From Microplitis mediator (lineage: Eukaryota > Arthropoda > Insecta > Hymenoptera > Braconidae): a stretch of 64,000 bases of DNA. The notes beneath the pieces are model-generated. The model was given only the letters and a program-made list of their open reading frames with translations, had not been told where the DNA came from and ran no database searches. The stretch's first letter is position 1. Each line of letters starts with the position of its first letter. A program made the translations under genes and the position numbers. This document shows positions 54,373 to 64,000 of the stretch, in pieces. Location: positions 15,402,667-15,466,666 of the forward strand of contig NC_079971.1 in NCBI RefSeq assembly GCF_029852145.1, given 5' to 3'.

Positions 54373-55216
54373 TGCAAAGTTTATTGAGTGGTCCCTGAAC
54401 TTTGGCCACGTTCTGCAAATGACGATGATACCAATTAACGAGTCTACAAAAACTTCGTACTTGCTTCCGACTAGTGGGACGAGGTAGTTTTATGATCGGA
54501 GCAATTTTTTCAGGATCAGGACGTAAGCCCTCGCTGTCCACGATGAAACCCAGGAACTTAACCTCGGATCTGGCAAACTTGCACTTCTTTGGATTGATTA
54601 ATAAGCCAGCTTCACGAAATACTTCAAAAACGAGTAAAAGTATCTGCTTATGTTCTTCATATGTTGCACTGATAATGACCCAATCATCCAAATAGACAAA
54701 GACCTTATCGATCCAAGCTCGAGGTAAATTCCTTTCATGTATAAGATGTATAAAACGGTCTCGAAGCTTATCCATGGCCTTCTGGAATGTAGATGGTGCT
54801 CCAGATAAACCATATGGCATCCTTACCCATTCATACTGTCCGCGTCCTTCAACTGAAAAGGCAGTTAAAGGAATGGAATCTTCCGCCATTAAAATCTGAT
54901 GAAAGGCTTCGGTTAAATCCATCGTGGTTATAATAACAGCTCCGTGCAACGCACTCAACATCCTGAGCATGTTTGGTAATGGGTGCGCAGGTAAAATTGT
55001 CCATCGATTGATGGGTCGATAATCGACACAGAATCGCCAGTCTCCATTCGCCTTATGGACCATTACGGGTGAACATGACCAAAAACTATTACTTGGACGT
55101 ATGTTACCTTTCTCCAGTAGCTCGTCGATTTGCTTGTTAAGCTCTGCAGTTATTACAGAACCTCCTATACGGACGCACCTGTATAGGCTTAACCCCGGGT
55201 TGAAGAACGATTTCAT
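54335..55216 (-). pseudogene. Reverse transcriptase of gypsy element B
   Basis: Motifs are seen in order: RFCVDYRPINRWT, TTMDLTEAFHQI (first catalytic Asp), LSGAPSTFQKAMD, and VYLDDW at 54680-54695 (catalytic Asp pair). The protein is nearly complete (about 290 residues) but frameshifted at both ends relative to protease and RNase H. Confidence 0.92.
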
Positions 55217-55736
55217 GTTGTACCAAATTGGTTAAACCTTGTTTTGGGAGCAGTTGAAATTTATCCAATTCCACCTTGAAAAATCTATCGAAGTCAGCCT
55301 CCTGACTAGAGGTTAATACCTGACATCGAGCACGCTGTTCGTTGCAATTGATTTTCTGAAATTGATAAAATTCCTCCGTGCCATCAAACCTCCATGTTTG
55401 ATTAGCACAATTGATTTTGACGCCAAACTGTAAAGCAAAATCCATACCCAAAACAATTGAATGGCTTAAGTCTTCCATGACGCTGAGATACTGTTCTCCA
55501 GCGACAGAACCAATTTGAATTATAGAAGGTGCACTACCTATTGTCTTGCACGCTGTGTGGTTGGCCAGAAGAACTCCTCGACGCTGTGTGTCATCCTCTT
55601 GTAGTTCCCCTGAACTAAATTCACATATTTTATTGTACACAGCCGAGTTTATATATGACCTCTCGCTGCCCGTATCGATTATTCCGTTCAGCTGTATCCC
55701 AAACACCCAGACAGACACTGGTATTCTGGCTGTCAT
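55137..55736 (-). pseudogene. Aspartic protease of gypsy element B
   Basis: The active-site word IIDTGSERSYIN is at about 55650-55685, with the later VLGMDF typical of retropepsins. The frame is the same as the upstream linker ORF but separated by a stop at 55884-55886. It overlaps the reverse transcriptase frame at 55137-55216. Confidence 0.85.
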
Positions 55737-55883
55737 TACTGGAGGACGAGAGCCAGTGCTAGATAAAAATCTAGAACGGGAAGCAATTTTATTAATAATA
55801 TGAGAGGGTAGATGTTTACCTCTTAATATTCCAGGCAGGAAACCAGCTCGAGAAGTCTCAGGTGACGTTGGTACGCTGGAGGC

Positions 55884-56609
55884 TTATTCTTCTTCAAGAT
55901 CAGACTCCAATCCTGAGTCTAGTTCATCCTCCCACGGTTCATCAGGTTCTTCTGGATCTGTTAATGGTTCCAATCCACACAAATAGGGCGTGCCCTCAAT
56001 ATTGATAGCACTTGGTTCTTCATTTTCATCGACACCAACTGGAGAAATTTTTATATCGTGTGCACTTATCGGCATATCTTCAAATAATTTTATTAAATTT
56101 TTAAACACCACTGAACTCTCTGTAGATGATAAATTATTAACATTTAAAAGATCAGAATAATTTAAATTTAATCCAGTAGACTTGAAGGTCTCTGGCACAG
56201 TATGGTCATCTGGGGACCGTTTTTCTTCACCTAAGACTTCCCCCAGATGTACCTCGTCGTTAATTAAAATAGGTAAATCCTCAAAAACACTAAAACCATT
56301 AACGTTTTCAAATAAACTACAAAAACTATTGAAACAAGTTTCTGAGGATTCTGGATTATCATTCCCATTAAGATTAATGAAATTATTTACACAAAGCTGA
56401 TTTTTATCAGCAACAAAATTATCACTACTACTAAAATTACTATTTACAGGAGCCTGTTCAATAACAGGACTCGTTTCAATAAAATTATTCATATTATTTA
56501 CAATAGGCTGGGCCTTAATTTTACCAGCTTTACCACGCATATTTTTATCTATTTTATTTTCAACGAAATTCTTTAAACGTTTAACGATGAGTCCTTCATT
56601 TCTAAACAA
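55884..56609 (-). CDS. Gag-pol linker ORF of gypsy element B
   Basis: This 241-codon acidic, Asn-rich region overlaps the end of gag by 37 bp in a different frame, as expected if pol is reached by a ribosomal frameshift. No domain was recognised. It ends in LESDLEEE at an in-frame stop before the protease. Confidence 0.55.
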   Translation of the reverse strand: MFRNEGLIVKRLKNFVENKIDKNMRGKAGKIKAQPIVNNMNNFIETSPVIEQAPVNSNFSSSDNFVADKNQLCVNNFINLNGNDNPESSETCFNSFCSLFENVNGFSVFEDLPILINDEVHLGEVLGEEKRSPDDHTVPETFKSTGLNLNYSDLLNVNNLSSTESSVVFKNLIKLFEDMPISAHDIKISPVGVDENEEPSAINIEGTPYLCGLEPLTDPEEPDEPWEDELDSGLESDLEEE

Positions 56610-59500
56610 CAGAGGACGTGATTATCATCGTCTGCCCTTAAATTTAAATCTTTACCCTGTTGAGGGACGTGAGTATCAACGCCGACCTCATGATCAACAC
56701 CATTTTGTACACTGGGGACGTGAATATCATCGTCAACCCATATACTATTAGTATTCACAGCTTCAACAGTTTGGGGGACGTGAAAGTTATCGCCAACCCC
56801 TTCTACAACAATTTCATTATATTGGGAAGCGTGAAAATCAACGCCAAACCCACCGAACAAATTTTCACCGATCTGGGTGACGTGAATATCATCGCCTTCC
56901 CCAGCTAAAAATCTCATTTTAAATCTTTTATATCTTCTCATACTCCCTGGACTCATCTTTCGTTTCCGTTTCCGGATTCCCGATCTTTTTACGCCCCTTC
57001 TCCTGGGGAACCACCAGGAAAAAGGGCGTGGCCCATTCAAATGAACATTTTGATCATTATTATTATTATTATTGTTACTACCAGGTAAAGCTGGGTAATT
57101 TTGTTGAGTTAATTGTCCCGGATTACGATCAAAATTATTATTATTGAAATTATTATTTCTCGAACGATTGTCAAAATTATTATTATTATCCGCAGAACCA
57201 TTGTTCTTATTATGTGTTCTTGAAAAATTTTGCCGCTGGAAATTGTTAGGATTACGAGATCCATTTCCAGGCGGGAAACCTTGGATTGCAAAGCAATCCT
57301 GTCTGAGATGGCCAGTTTTATTGCAATATGTGCATATATTAACTCTAGGATTAATACATTCCCTGAACCTGTGGCCATTTTGACCGCAGTTATGGCAGGA
57401 GAATGTATTAGGGTTGATCTGAGGCCTTACAGAATTATTGCGAGCCACTAGACCAAAAGTTGGTCTCGAGTAATTATTTCTGGCTGCAGGGTTTTGGCGA
57501 TAAGAATATGGATAACTTATGGTAGATTGAGAAGATTGTTGATTTAAAGGTTGAACGAAATATTGTTGGGGAGCTTCCCCTGTACTCAATAAACATTGAG
57601 GTTTAGTGGTAGTTGAACTACCAACTGGAGCACAAACAACAAAACCACCATTGGAATTTTCTTTAACCTCCTCGATGACTAGAGGTTGTTTTAACGACCC
57701 AGTATCTATACAAATTTCAGTACCAGCCAATTCCTGAAGAGCTAGGAGCCTGGATTTCTCCTTGGGCTTGGGTACTGATTTATTGAAATTTTCAGAAGAT
57801 GATGATCTGAACAACCGCATACTCTCTTCCATTGACTGTGTGGCTTCATGTAAAACCGTCAAAAAAGAATTATAATCATGAACTGATCTCGCGAATACCA
57901 ACACTCTCAATTCATTTGGTAAGTGATTTTGAATGCAAGTAATCTGTTCTTGCTCAGATGGAGGTGAGCGCATTTCAAAATATTTCTGTTGCATTCTGAA
58001 AGTGAAACCCACCATGGATTCACCCTCAGGCGGCTTCATATGTACTATCTCCATTAGTATTTGGGTGTCGGTTTTGGATGAGCCAAATACACGCAAGAAT
58101 TCCCTTTTAAAATGCTGATAATCAGTTCAGCGTAGGAAGTTGATGTCAAACCACTGAGCAGCTTTACCTTCCAATAGGTAACTCATTATTCGAGTCGCGT
58201 CAGATTCCGCCCAACCTTCTCGATACATTCTGGCCTCGACTGCAGCGATAAATCCATTTGCGGATAAGTCTGCCTGTGGAAATCTCAATGTCCACAGCTT
58301 GAGGTGTTGCCTGATATCGCGCCATTTTCTCTCGTCTTGATTATTATATTCTCTTGGCGAGAATGTCTCGCGACCATTCCTCCGAGTTGATTGGCCAAAC
58401 ATGGAGTTTCCCGTAAACCTATTATTAAAATTATTATTATTAAAATTTCGAGAAGTTGTGACAATATGATCCTCTGGAAAAACCTCATCTGGAAGGTTGT
58501 TTTCATAATTTCGAGGATCGTTCATTATATTTTGACATTGTGGAGCGGGTATGGCTGCACGACACCCCCCGTCACCAAAACTGTTAGCCATCTGGTGAAC
58601 AGTTTGAGGTACAGAAGGAGCAGCCCCAGTTTGATTATTCAATGAGAACCGTTGAAGAAGGTTCATGACCTCGCTCAATGTCATAGTCGGTTCACCACCT
58701 GTTGGGACCGGTACTGAAGCAGGGCCAGGTAAAGAAGCGGAACCTGGGACCAACACGGCCTGAACACGACTAGTATTCTCATTTATAGGGTGATTTCCCT
58801 GGTCGAGGATCGGATTTAATAATAAACTCCTTATTGACAATTGATTTTCGTCTAAATTTTCTCTCTGATCTGAATTATTCTGGTTCGAATTCGAATTCAT
58901 ATCCAAATTTTCCGGACTTTGATTTTTTAAGTTTAGATTTCGATTTGAGTTTAAATTTAAATTTTGATTTAAATTTGAATTTAGATTTTGATTTAAATTT
59001 GAATTTAACTTTTGATTTAAATTTAAATTTAGAATTTGATTTGAGTTAGAGTTTAAATTTTGATTTAGATTTGAATTCAAGTTTTGATTTTGATTTTGTA
59101 GGTTTTCTATTAAATTTAAATTTGGAATAACAATTAAATTTGAGTTTTCATTTGAATGTGAATTCGGATTTGAATTTGAATTGGAGAGTTGATTTGAATT
59201 TGTATTCAAAATCGTATTATTGAATGTATTCATATTACCCGTGTTGTTGGGTGTAGGAATAACCCTAGTAGACGACGTTATCGAGTGTATCCCGGAGCTA
59301 GTCACCGTAGTAGTGGGCCTTGTTGTTGTAGCCGTTGTTACTCTTGTCGACGTTACTGCTCTCGTTGTCGACGGTGCTGGTGGTGAATGTGTGACTCTTG
59401 GTGGTGGCGTCACCATAATCTGTATGTCGTCGTCTCTTTGGCTATTCGACCTCAGCAATCGTTTACTATTTTGATTGGTGCTTGACATCTTGTTGATCAT
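56573..59500 (-). pseudogene. Gag of gypsy element B, with one in-frame TGA
   Basis: The start is ATG at 59500. Parts in order are a Ser/Thr/Pro-rich head, an Asn/Leu-rich repeat region (NLNSNLNQNLNS-type, about 58900-59130), a gag helical region (RMYREGWAESDATRIMSYLL ... AAQWFD), a stop TGA at 58127-58129, the continuation in the same frame (FKREFLRVFGS), two CCHC zinc knuckles (CHNCGQNGHRFREC, CTYCNKTGHLRQDC), and a C-terminal tandem region with five D(D)xHVPQ-like repeats (about 56610-56905). Gag would package the element RNA. The total is about 975 codons, long for a gypsy gag. Confidence 0.88.
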
Positions 59501-60084
59501 CAGGTTTAATATTTCACTCGCACAATATGAACACTAATCACTTTCTCACAATAAAAGATTATTAATTTAAGCAAAAGAAAATTTTACCGATTCTCAACGA
59601 AAGGATAATCCCTTAATGACACTCTCGATTTTAGTTATGAAGCCCAAGTCCTAAGACTTTGTTTATTTCGGCTTATTATAAATATAATTATTGTAATCCG
59701 TTACGAACTTTATGTATTTTACTTTTGTTTATCTATCCGGTAATTTCAATTTTATTTCTATCAATAAATTACACTACAGGATTAGTTGAATTTACTTAAA
59801 TATTTTATTACAAAGTTTATTCCAGCAAATAATTTATTTATAAATTTCTTTTAGAATTTTAGTTTAAACGATAGTAAATTTTCTCGTTAAAATTTATCAT
59901 TAAAATTTTATCATAGAATTCAAAATTATAAGCTTAATTCTTATCCTGTAGCGTCAATTTATTTTACTTCCGGCCGAGAAACGAGTCATACAAACTAGAC
60001 GGTATTTTTCCCGCGCTTTTTCTTGAGATTTTATAAGTGAAATTTCACAATTAAAATTTATGTACAATTTCTAAAAAAATTTAT
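59501..60084. other. AT-rich DNA upstream of gag of element B
   Basis: It should hold the leader and 5' LTR of the gypsy element. TGGGCTTCATAAC on the minus strand (about 59633-59645) is a possible primer-binding start, but no LTR match to 51522-52509 is visible. Confidence 0.35.
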
Positions 60085-60332
60085 CGAAGCCCATAGATTT
60101 GTTGGAAGACGAGCAAAAATTTTGAAAATTATTTTTTCGTCGGTTTTTTTAAGAGTACTCCGGAACCGTGCATGATAAAAAAATTTGAGGTCCACATCCA
60201 AAAACTAGAAATTTGAGGCTAAAATTTGCTTTTTTTTTCTATGACCATTTTTCACCAAGTTACAGCATGTCGAAAATCACCCAAAAATTTCGAATTTTTT
60301 TTCTATCTCTTAATTTTTGTGACCAGTGTAAT
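60085..60332. repeat. CACTGGTCAC-family repeat end (inverted copy)
   Basis: It ends TCTTAATTTTTGTGACCAGTG followed by TA. The first 240 bp inward match, in inverse, the unit starting at 62598. TA plus a CACTGGTCACAAAAATTAAG terminus is mariner-like. Confidence 0.6.
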
Positions 60333-61439
60333 ATAGAATCATGAGTAACATTTTCATCAAATTTCAATGAAAATTTTAATGCATTCGATGTTCGTTACTA
60401 AACTTATTCAAACAAAATTAATTACTAGAATTTATTTTGCGTACGAATTAATTTCTAATAAAATTGAAAGATATTATTTTTCTTTCGTTTTGTAGGTACA
60501 CCAAGAACATTAAAATTGTTTTATTCAAGTTTTTTTGAAATTTTATGAAATCGTTTCCTATGATTTTGAATTATATTCGATACTTGGTATCTTTTTTTGT
60601 GATGTTATTACATTCCTAATTTTGGGTATTATCTGACGCATAATTTTTTGTCAGTCAATAATAATGGATTAATTAGATATAACTATACGCATTTTTAAAA
60701 CAAGTACTAAGTAAAAATTATTCTTTAATTAATCTGCATATATATATCACTGAATTACCTGATTTTGGTACCACTTAGCCAATATCAATGAAACATTAGA
60801 AAATTACAAATTTTTTAGCTACCCATAAATTAGATTTTTTAATTTTTGGCACTATTTGAAGCATAATTCACTATTGATCAATAATAATCTATTGAGAATA
60901 ATAGCCATTGAAATGGCCGGAAAAATAATTGATTATTGGGAACTTTTTAGATCGGGACAATTAAGGAATATAAGGTGTTACGCTTCCGTAATATTTTATA
61001 AAATAAATTAAATCAATTATTCTTGATACTTTGTTTTTACCCGCTGTATCAGAAATCGGTTTCGACAAGAGAGCCACCATGGTAACGATGCATGAGGCCC
61101 AGGCAACGACAATTCTTTCACGGGGAGTCTGAGATGCAGCGTCATCATTTTGTCAATTGTTGCAATTTATTATATTTTTATAATGACTAAACAGTCAGTC
61201 TTTCGAGAGAGCTCATGGGGCCAAAACATTTGCTCTCCATATTTAATAAAAACCAAATCAAACTATTATTTGGAGCTGACATCGACTGCCTAATAATTTA
61301 TTTAGTCCTGGACGCTACCACAGGCTGCCCAAGATTCTCTGTATCCTGCATTTTTGTAAACGAGATAAAAACCCGTTCGTAAAATAGGTTAAGTCACGAA
61401 AATTGATGGAGACAATATATTATAAAAGAATAGATGACC
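60333..61439. other. Apparently single-copy AT-rich DNA
   Basis: No repeat relationships or convincing open frames. A GC-richer piece at 61040-61130 is unassigned. Confidence 0.35.
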
Positions 61440-61598
61440 GGGCCCTGATTAAAAGAAACGATTCGAAACGATTGGTAATGTTAAATGCCCATAAGAAGAG
61501 CGATTCAAAAATATTTAACGTATTCAAAACCATTGAAAAGTATTAAAATTTTTTTTTTTCGAATCGTTTTAAATTGTTTTTTTTTAATAAGGGGGGCC
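61440..61598. mobile_element. Small MITE with GGGCC ends
   Basis: The left end GGGCCCTGATTAAAAGAAAC then GATTCGAAACGATT is mirrored on the right by AATCGTTTTAAATTG and TTAATAAGGGGGGCC. It is about 160 bp with imperfect inverted repeats and non-coding inside. No target duplication could be fixed. Confidence 0.55.
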
Positions 61599-62596
61599 TA
61601 CCGGGGGTCTATCTACACCCTAATGAGGCGCCACCTGGATTTTAAAAACTGGATTAAAAATTTAATCCATACGTAGTAGTGATACTATGACCGGGATAGT
61701 CATTGATTTTCATTGAAAATAGATTTGTAATATACATTTGCGTGATAGGACAATCAAGATTATTAGTGAATTTAATAACATTAGAAACAAATTTAGATGA
61801 AAGTGAATTTGAAAACTAATATTGAAATTTATTTGCAACCTACATTACTTGTTAAACAATTTTTTTCAAAAGTAGTTAACAACTATCTTTTATTAAACAA
61901 TTTGAATTTTACATGATATGTGATATTCAAGTAAATTGAATTATCGTAAATAAAACCAGTGGAAATTAATTTCTGGGTGTAACAAATATTAATTCTAGGA
62001 TTATTGAAAATGTTAGAGTGTGCACTTGGTATGAGTATAAAAGGAATTTTAGAGTAAACTAACGGTGAAAGTAATTTAATTGTATCTGATTTGTGAAAAA
62101 CAAGAATTTACACAATTAAGATTCTGAATTAAACCGCTGGAATTCGTCTAAAATGAAATTACCCTAGCTAACGATATATTATGATATACGCAGGTGACGA
62201 TTGCCGTTGAAAGATGTAAATGAGACAATTACAATCATTATCAACCGCCAATCATTTAATCCGGTATGATTAACCCCTGACAGGCAAACAGGGTAAAAAG
62301 AACCCACCCCAAAATTTCTTATTGCTATAAATTTATGATGATTTGTAATTATCAAATCAAGGGCTCTTTCTCTACCGGTATTTTGTGGAGACCTGGGAAA
62401 GCGTAATCGGTAGCCGTTACTGAGATACACCTGTCTCGACGGAGCGAACGAGAAAGGTTGTGGGTACTTTCAACCCAGTTTGCTGGTTAAGAATAGTTGA
62501 AACCTATCCAAAATTTATTTTTCTGACTCACTCAGTGTTTTTTTTTATTATTTATAGCAAGTAATAAGTTATGAATAAATATTTAAATGTATTAGT
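61599..62596. other. Apparently single-copy DNA with a GC-richer island
   Basis: Mostly AT-rich. The interval 62160-62480 is more balanced in composition and open on the minus strand for 83 codons (62179-62430), but shows no recognisable domain or clear splice borders. Confidence 0.3.
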
Positions 62597-62850
62597 ACAC
62601 TGGTCACAAAAATTAAGGGATAGTAAAAAAATCCGAAATTTTTAGGTGATTTTCAACATGCTGTAACTCGGTTAAAAATGGTCGTAGAAAAAAATTGAAA
62701 ACAGCGAATTGTAGCCTTAAGTTTCTAATTTTTAGATCTGGACCTCAAAATTTTTTATCATGTACGGTTCCGAAGTAATCATAAGAAAACCAACAAAAAA
62801 AAAATTTTCAAAATTTTTGCTGGTCTTTCAATACCTTTGTGGGCGTCAAA
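62597..62850. repeat. CACTGGTCAC-family repeat end
   Basis: After TA it starts CACTGGTCACAAAAATTAAG and runs rightward, matching 60085-60332 in inverse. The partner end was not found. Confidence 0.6.
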
Positions 62851-62979
62851 TTTCTCAATTTTTTTTATCGCTGTAACTGCTCTGCTTTAAATGTCAACTT
62901 AACAAACATACGATTTGGGTAACGCTAATGCCGGCGGTAATAAAAACTGAGGAATTTTTTTCGACAATGATAAATCATT

Positions 62980-63722
62980 GCGGATACAACGAAAAGAAAA
63001 ATTTTGAAAAGAAAAAATTTTTGAAAATACTCTTGTATGCCGTTCTTTTCGAAAAAAATAGTTTTTTACCATTTTTTCTCCAACGATATCTCTCAAACGA
63101 ATAAACCGATTGAGACGGTTGAGGTGGCAATCGACGCGTTTTATCAAGACCTAAAGCTGATCGAATTTTGAATTCGATTTATCTCGTCGTTTTTGAGATA
63201 TTTAAAAAAAAAAATAAAAAATCAATTTTTTTTTAATTCTTTTGACAACGGTTTTTCTTGAACGAATAAACCGATTTTGATGGTTGAGGTTGCATTCGGC
63301 GCAGCTTATAAAGCTCTAGAGCCCAGTCCATTTTGAAATCAATACGTCGAGCACATTAAAAGTTATCCGAAAAAAACATATTTGAAAAAATTTTATTTTT
63401 GGAATATTTCTGAACGAGCCCTACTGATCAAGCTAAATTTTCTCACAGCTTCAAGATATTGACAATCCGCCTCGAATGACACCTTAAAGTTCAAAATCGG
63501 TTCATCCGTTCAAAAGATACAGGTATTTACATACGTAAGTACGTACGTACGTACATACATACATACATCCATACTCTCGGACGTCATCTTGAAATTAGTC
63601 AGAATAGCTTCCTAGGACCTCAAAACGTCGACATTTGATGGAAATTCGATTTTCGTAAATCGGACCGAAACCAATAACTTCCTTAATCATTGAAAATTCA
63701 CAATTTTCTTAGCGGGAAGTTA
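62980..63722. mobile_element. TTAACTTCCCGC-family repeat, inverted copy 4
   Basis: It ends TTTTCTTAGCGGGAAGTTAA at 63722. It contains 154-bp-type units (AACGATATCTCTCAAACGAA; AAAGCTGATCGAATTTTG) and a GTACGTAC/CATACATACAT tract near 63535-63570. It is closely related to 36535-38037. Confidence 0.65.
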
Positions 63723-64000
63723 AAAATCTGAAAAAAAAAATTCTTGAAAAAAAAAATTTTTTTTTCAAAATTTTTTTTTTTCAATTTTTTTCGATAATCG
63801 ATCTTTTTGATCAAAGAAATGAAGATTATCGGTAAAACATACATTTTCAAATCGAAAAAATGAACAAAAACCGAGAATCTACCAATTATAGTGATTTTTG
63901 ACAAAATCGATAAATTTAAAGCTTCGGGGCACTAAGAAAGAAAAATCACAGCGATTTGGAATTTTTAGGGTTTTTTGAGGACACTTTGAGGTTGCAAAAA
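63723..64000. repeat. Low-complexity A/T-rich repeat at window end
   Basis: Poly-A/poly-T runs, then TTTTTGATCAAAGAAATGAA as at about 51435. No open frame of interest. Confidence 0.45.

Larger units (their letters stand above)
52510..59500 (-). mobile_element. Ty3/gypsy retrotransposon B: gag and pol, broken by stops and frameshifts
   Basis: Minus-strand order is gag (59500-56573), a gag-pol linker, protease, reverse transcriptase, RNase H, integrase and 3' LTR. In-frame stops lie at 58127, 55884 and 52937, and there are several frameshifts. No 5' LTR matching the 3' LTR was seen above 59500; it may be lost or strongly diverged. Confidence 0.92.

Noticed and set aside
62179..62430. 83-codon minus-strand ORF
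   Set aside because: No recognisable domain or clear splice borders. Listed only as part of an unexplained island.

Overview
The window looks like AT-rich, intron- and transposon-heavy DNA from an arthropod nucleus, most likely an insect. The evidence is GT/AG introns with AATAAA signals, a Helitron, Kolobok/Mutator-like and Ty3/gypsy elements, many MITEs, long (TA)n, (GT)n and (ATT)n tracts, and a 100-N assembly gap. A parasitoid wasp is a plausible host, but that is a guess from overall character only. There are no bacterial operons, CRISPR arrays or rRNA genes.

Only two pieces look like non-transposon host coding sequence. (1) At 44290-44446, minus strand, is a single 157-bp exon with clean splice sites. 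It encodes the domain II S5-to-pore segment of a T-type voltage-gated calcium channel (Ca-alpha1T/CACNA1 family). Much of the window may therefore be transposon-filled intron of that gene. (2) At 10520-16932, plus strand, is a gene of at least ten exons. It has zinc-finger exons, a repeat-rich acidic middle, a large tyrosine-recombinase-like exon that keeps the R-R-H-Y residues (Crypton-like), and a C-terminal helix-turn-helix-like exon. Every intron that can be checked is phase 1 and the frame is open from the gap to the stop. The only defect seen is a TGA in the first zinc-finger exon. This is the most interesting locus in the window.

Layout: 1-4255, a minus-strand Helitron (HUH/Y2 Rep and Pif1-type helicase) broken by a MITE, a solo LTR, a stop and two homopolymer frameshifts. 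4634-5205, a 52-bp satellite with higher-order structure. 5948-10460, nested non-autonomous elements ending CCCTRATAGCC, with hAT-like and PIF/Harbinger MITEs. 10520-17100, the recombinase gene. 17385-32727, fold-back elements, MITEs, solo LTRs, and a 2.8-kb TTAA-flanked Kolobok-like transposon with one premature stop, nested in a solo LTR. 32728-36524, a decayed 5'-truncated Ty3/gypsy element with an extra GC-rich ORF. 36535-41307, non-coding repeats, a tRNA-like Pol III promoter unit and an internally deleted Kolobok relative. 42100-44446, mostly non-coding DNA, a GC-rich palindromic MITE and the calcium-channel exon. 44971-49560, giant palindromes and another copy of the solo LTR found in the Helitron. 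51522-59500, a second Ty3/gypsy element with gag and pol, broken by stops and frameshifts. 59500-64000, non-coding DNA and repeat ends.

A recurring theme is that long inverted-repeat (fold-back) elements with TTAGGGTG...CACCCTAA ends, and several TG...CA solo LTRs, sit directly in (TA)n tracts. Either those tracts are targets or they grow at insertion junctions.
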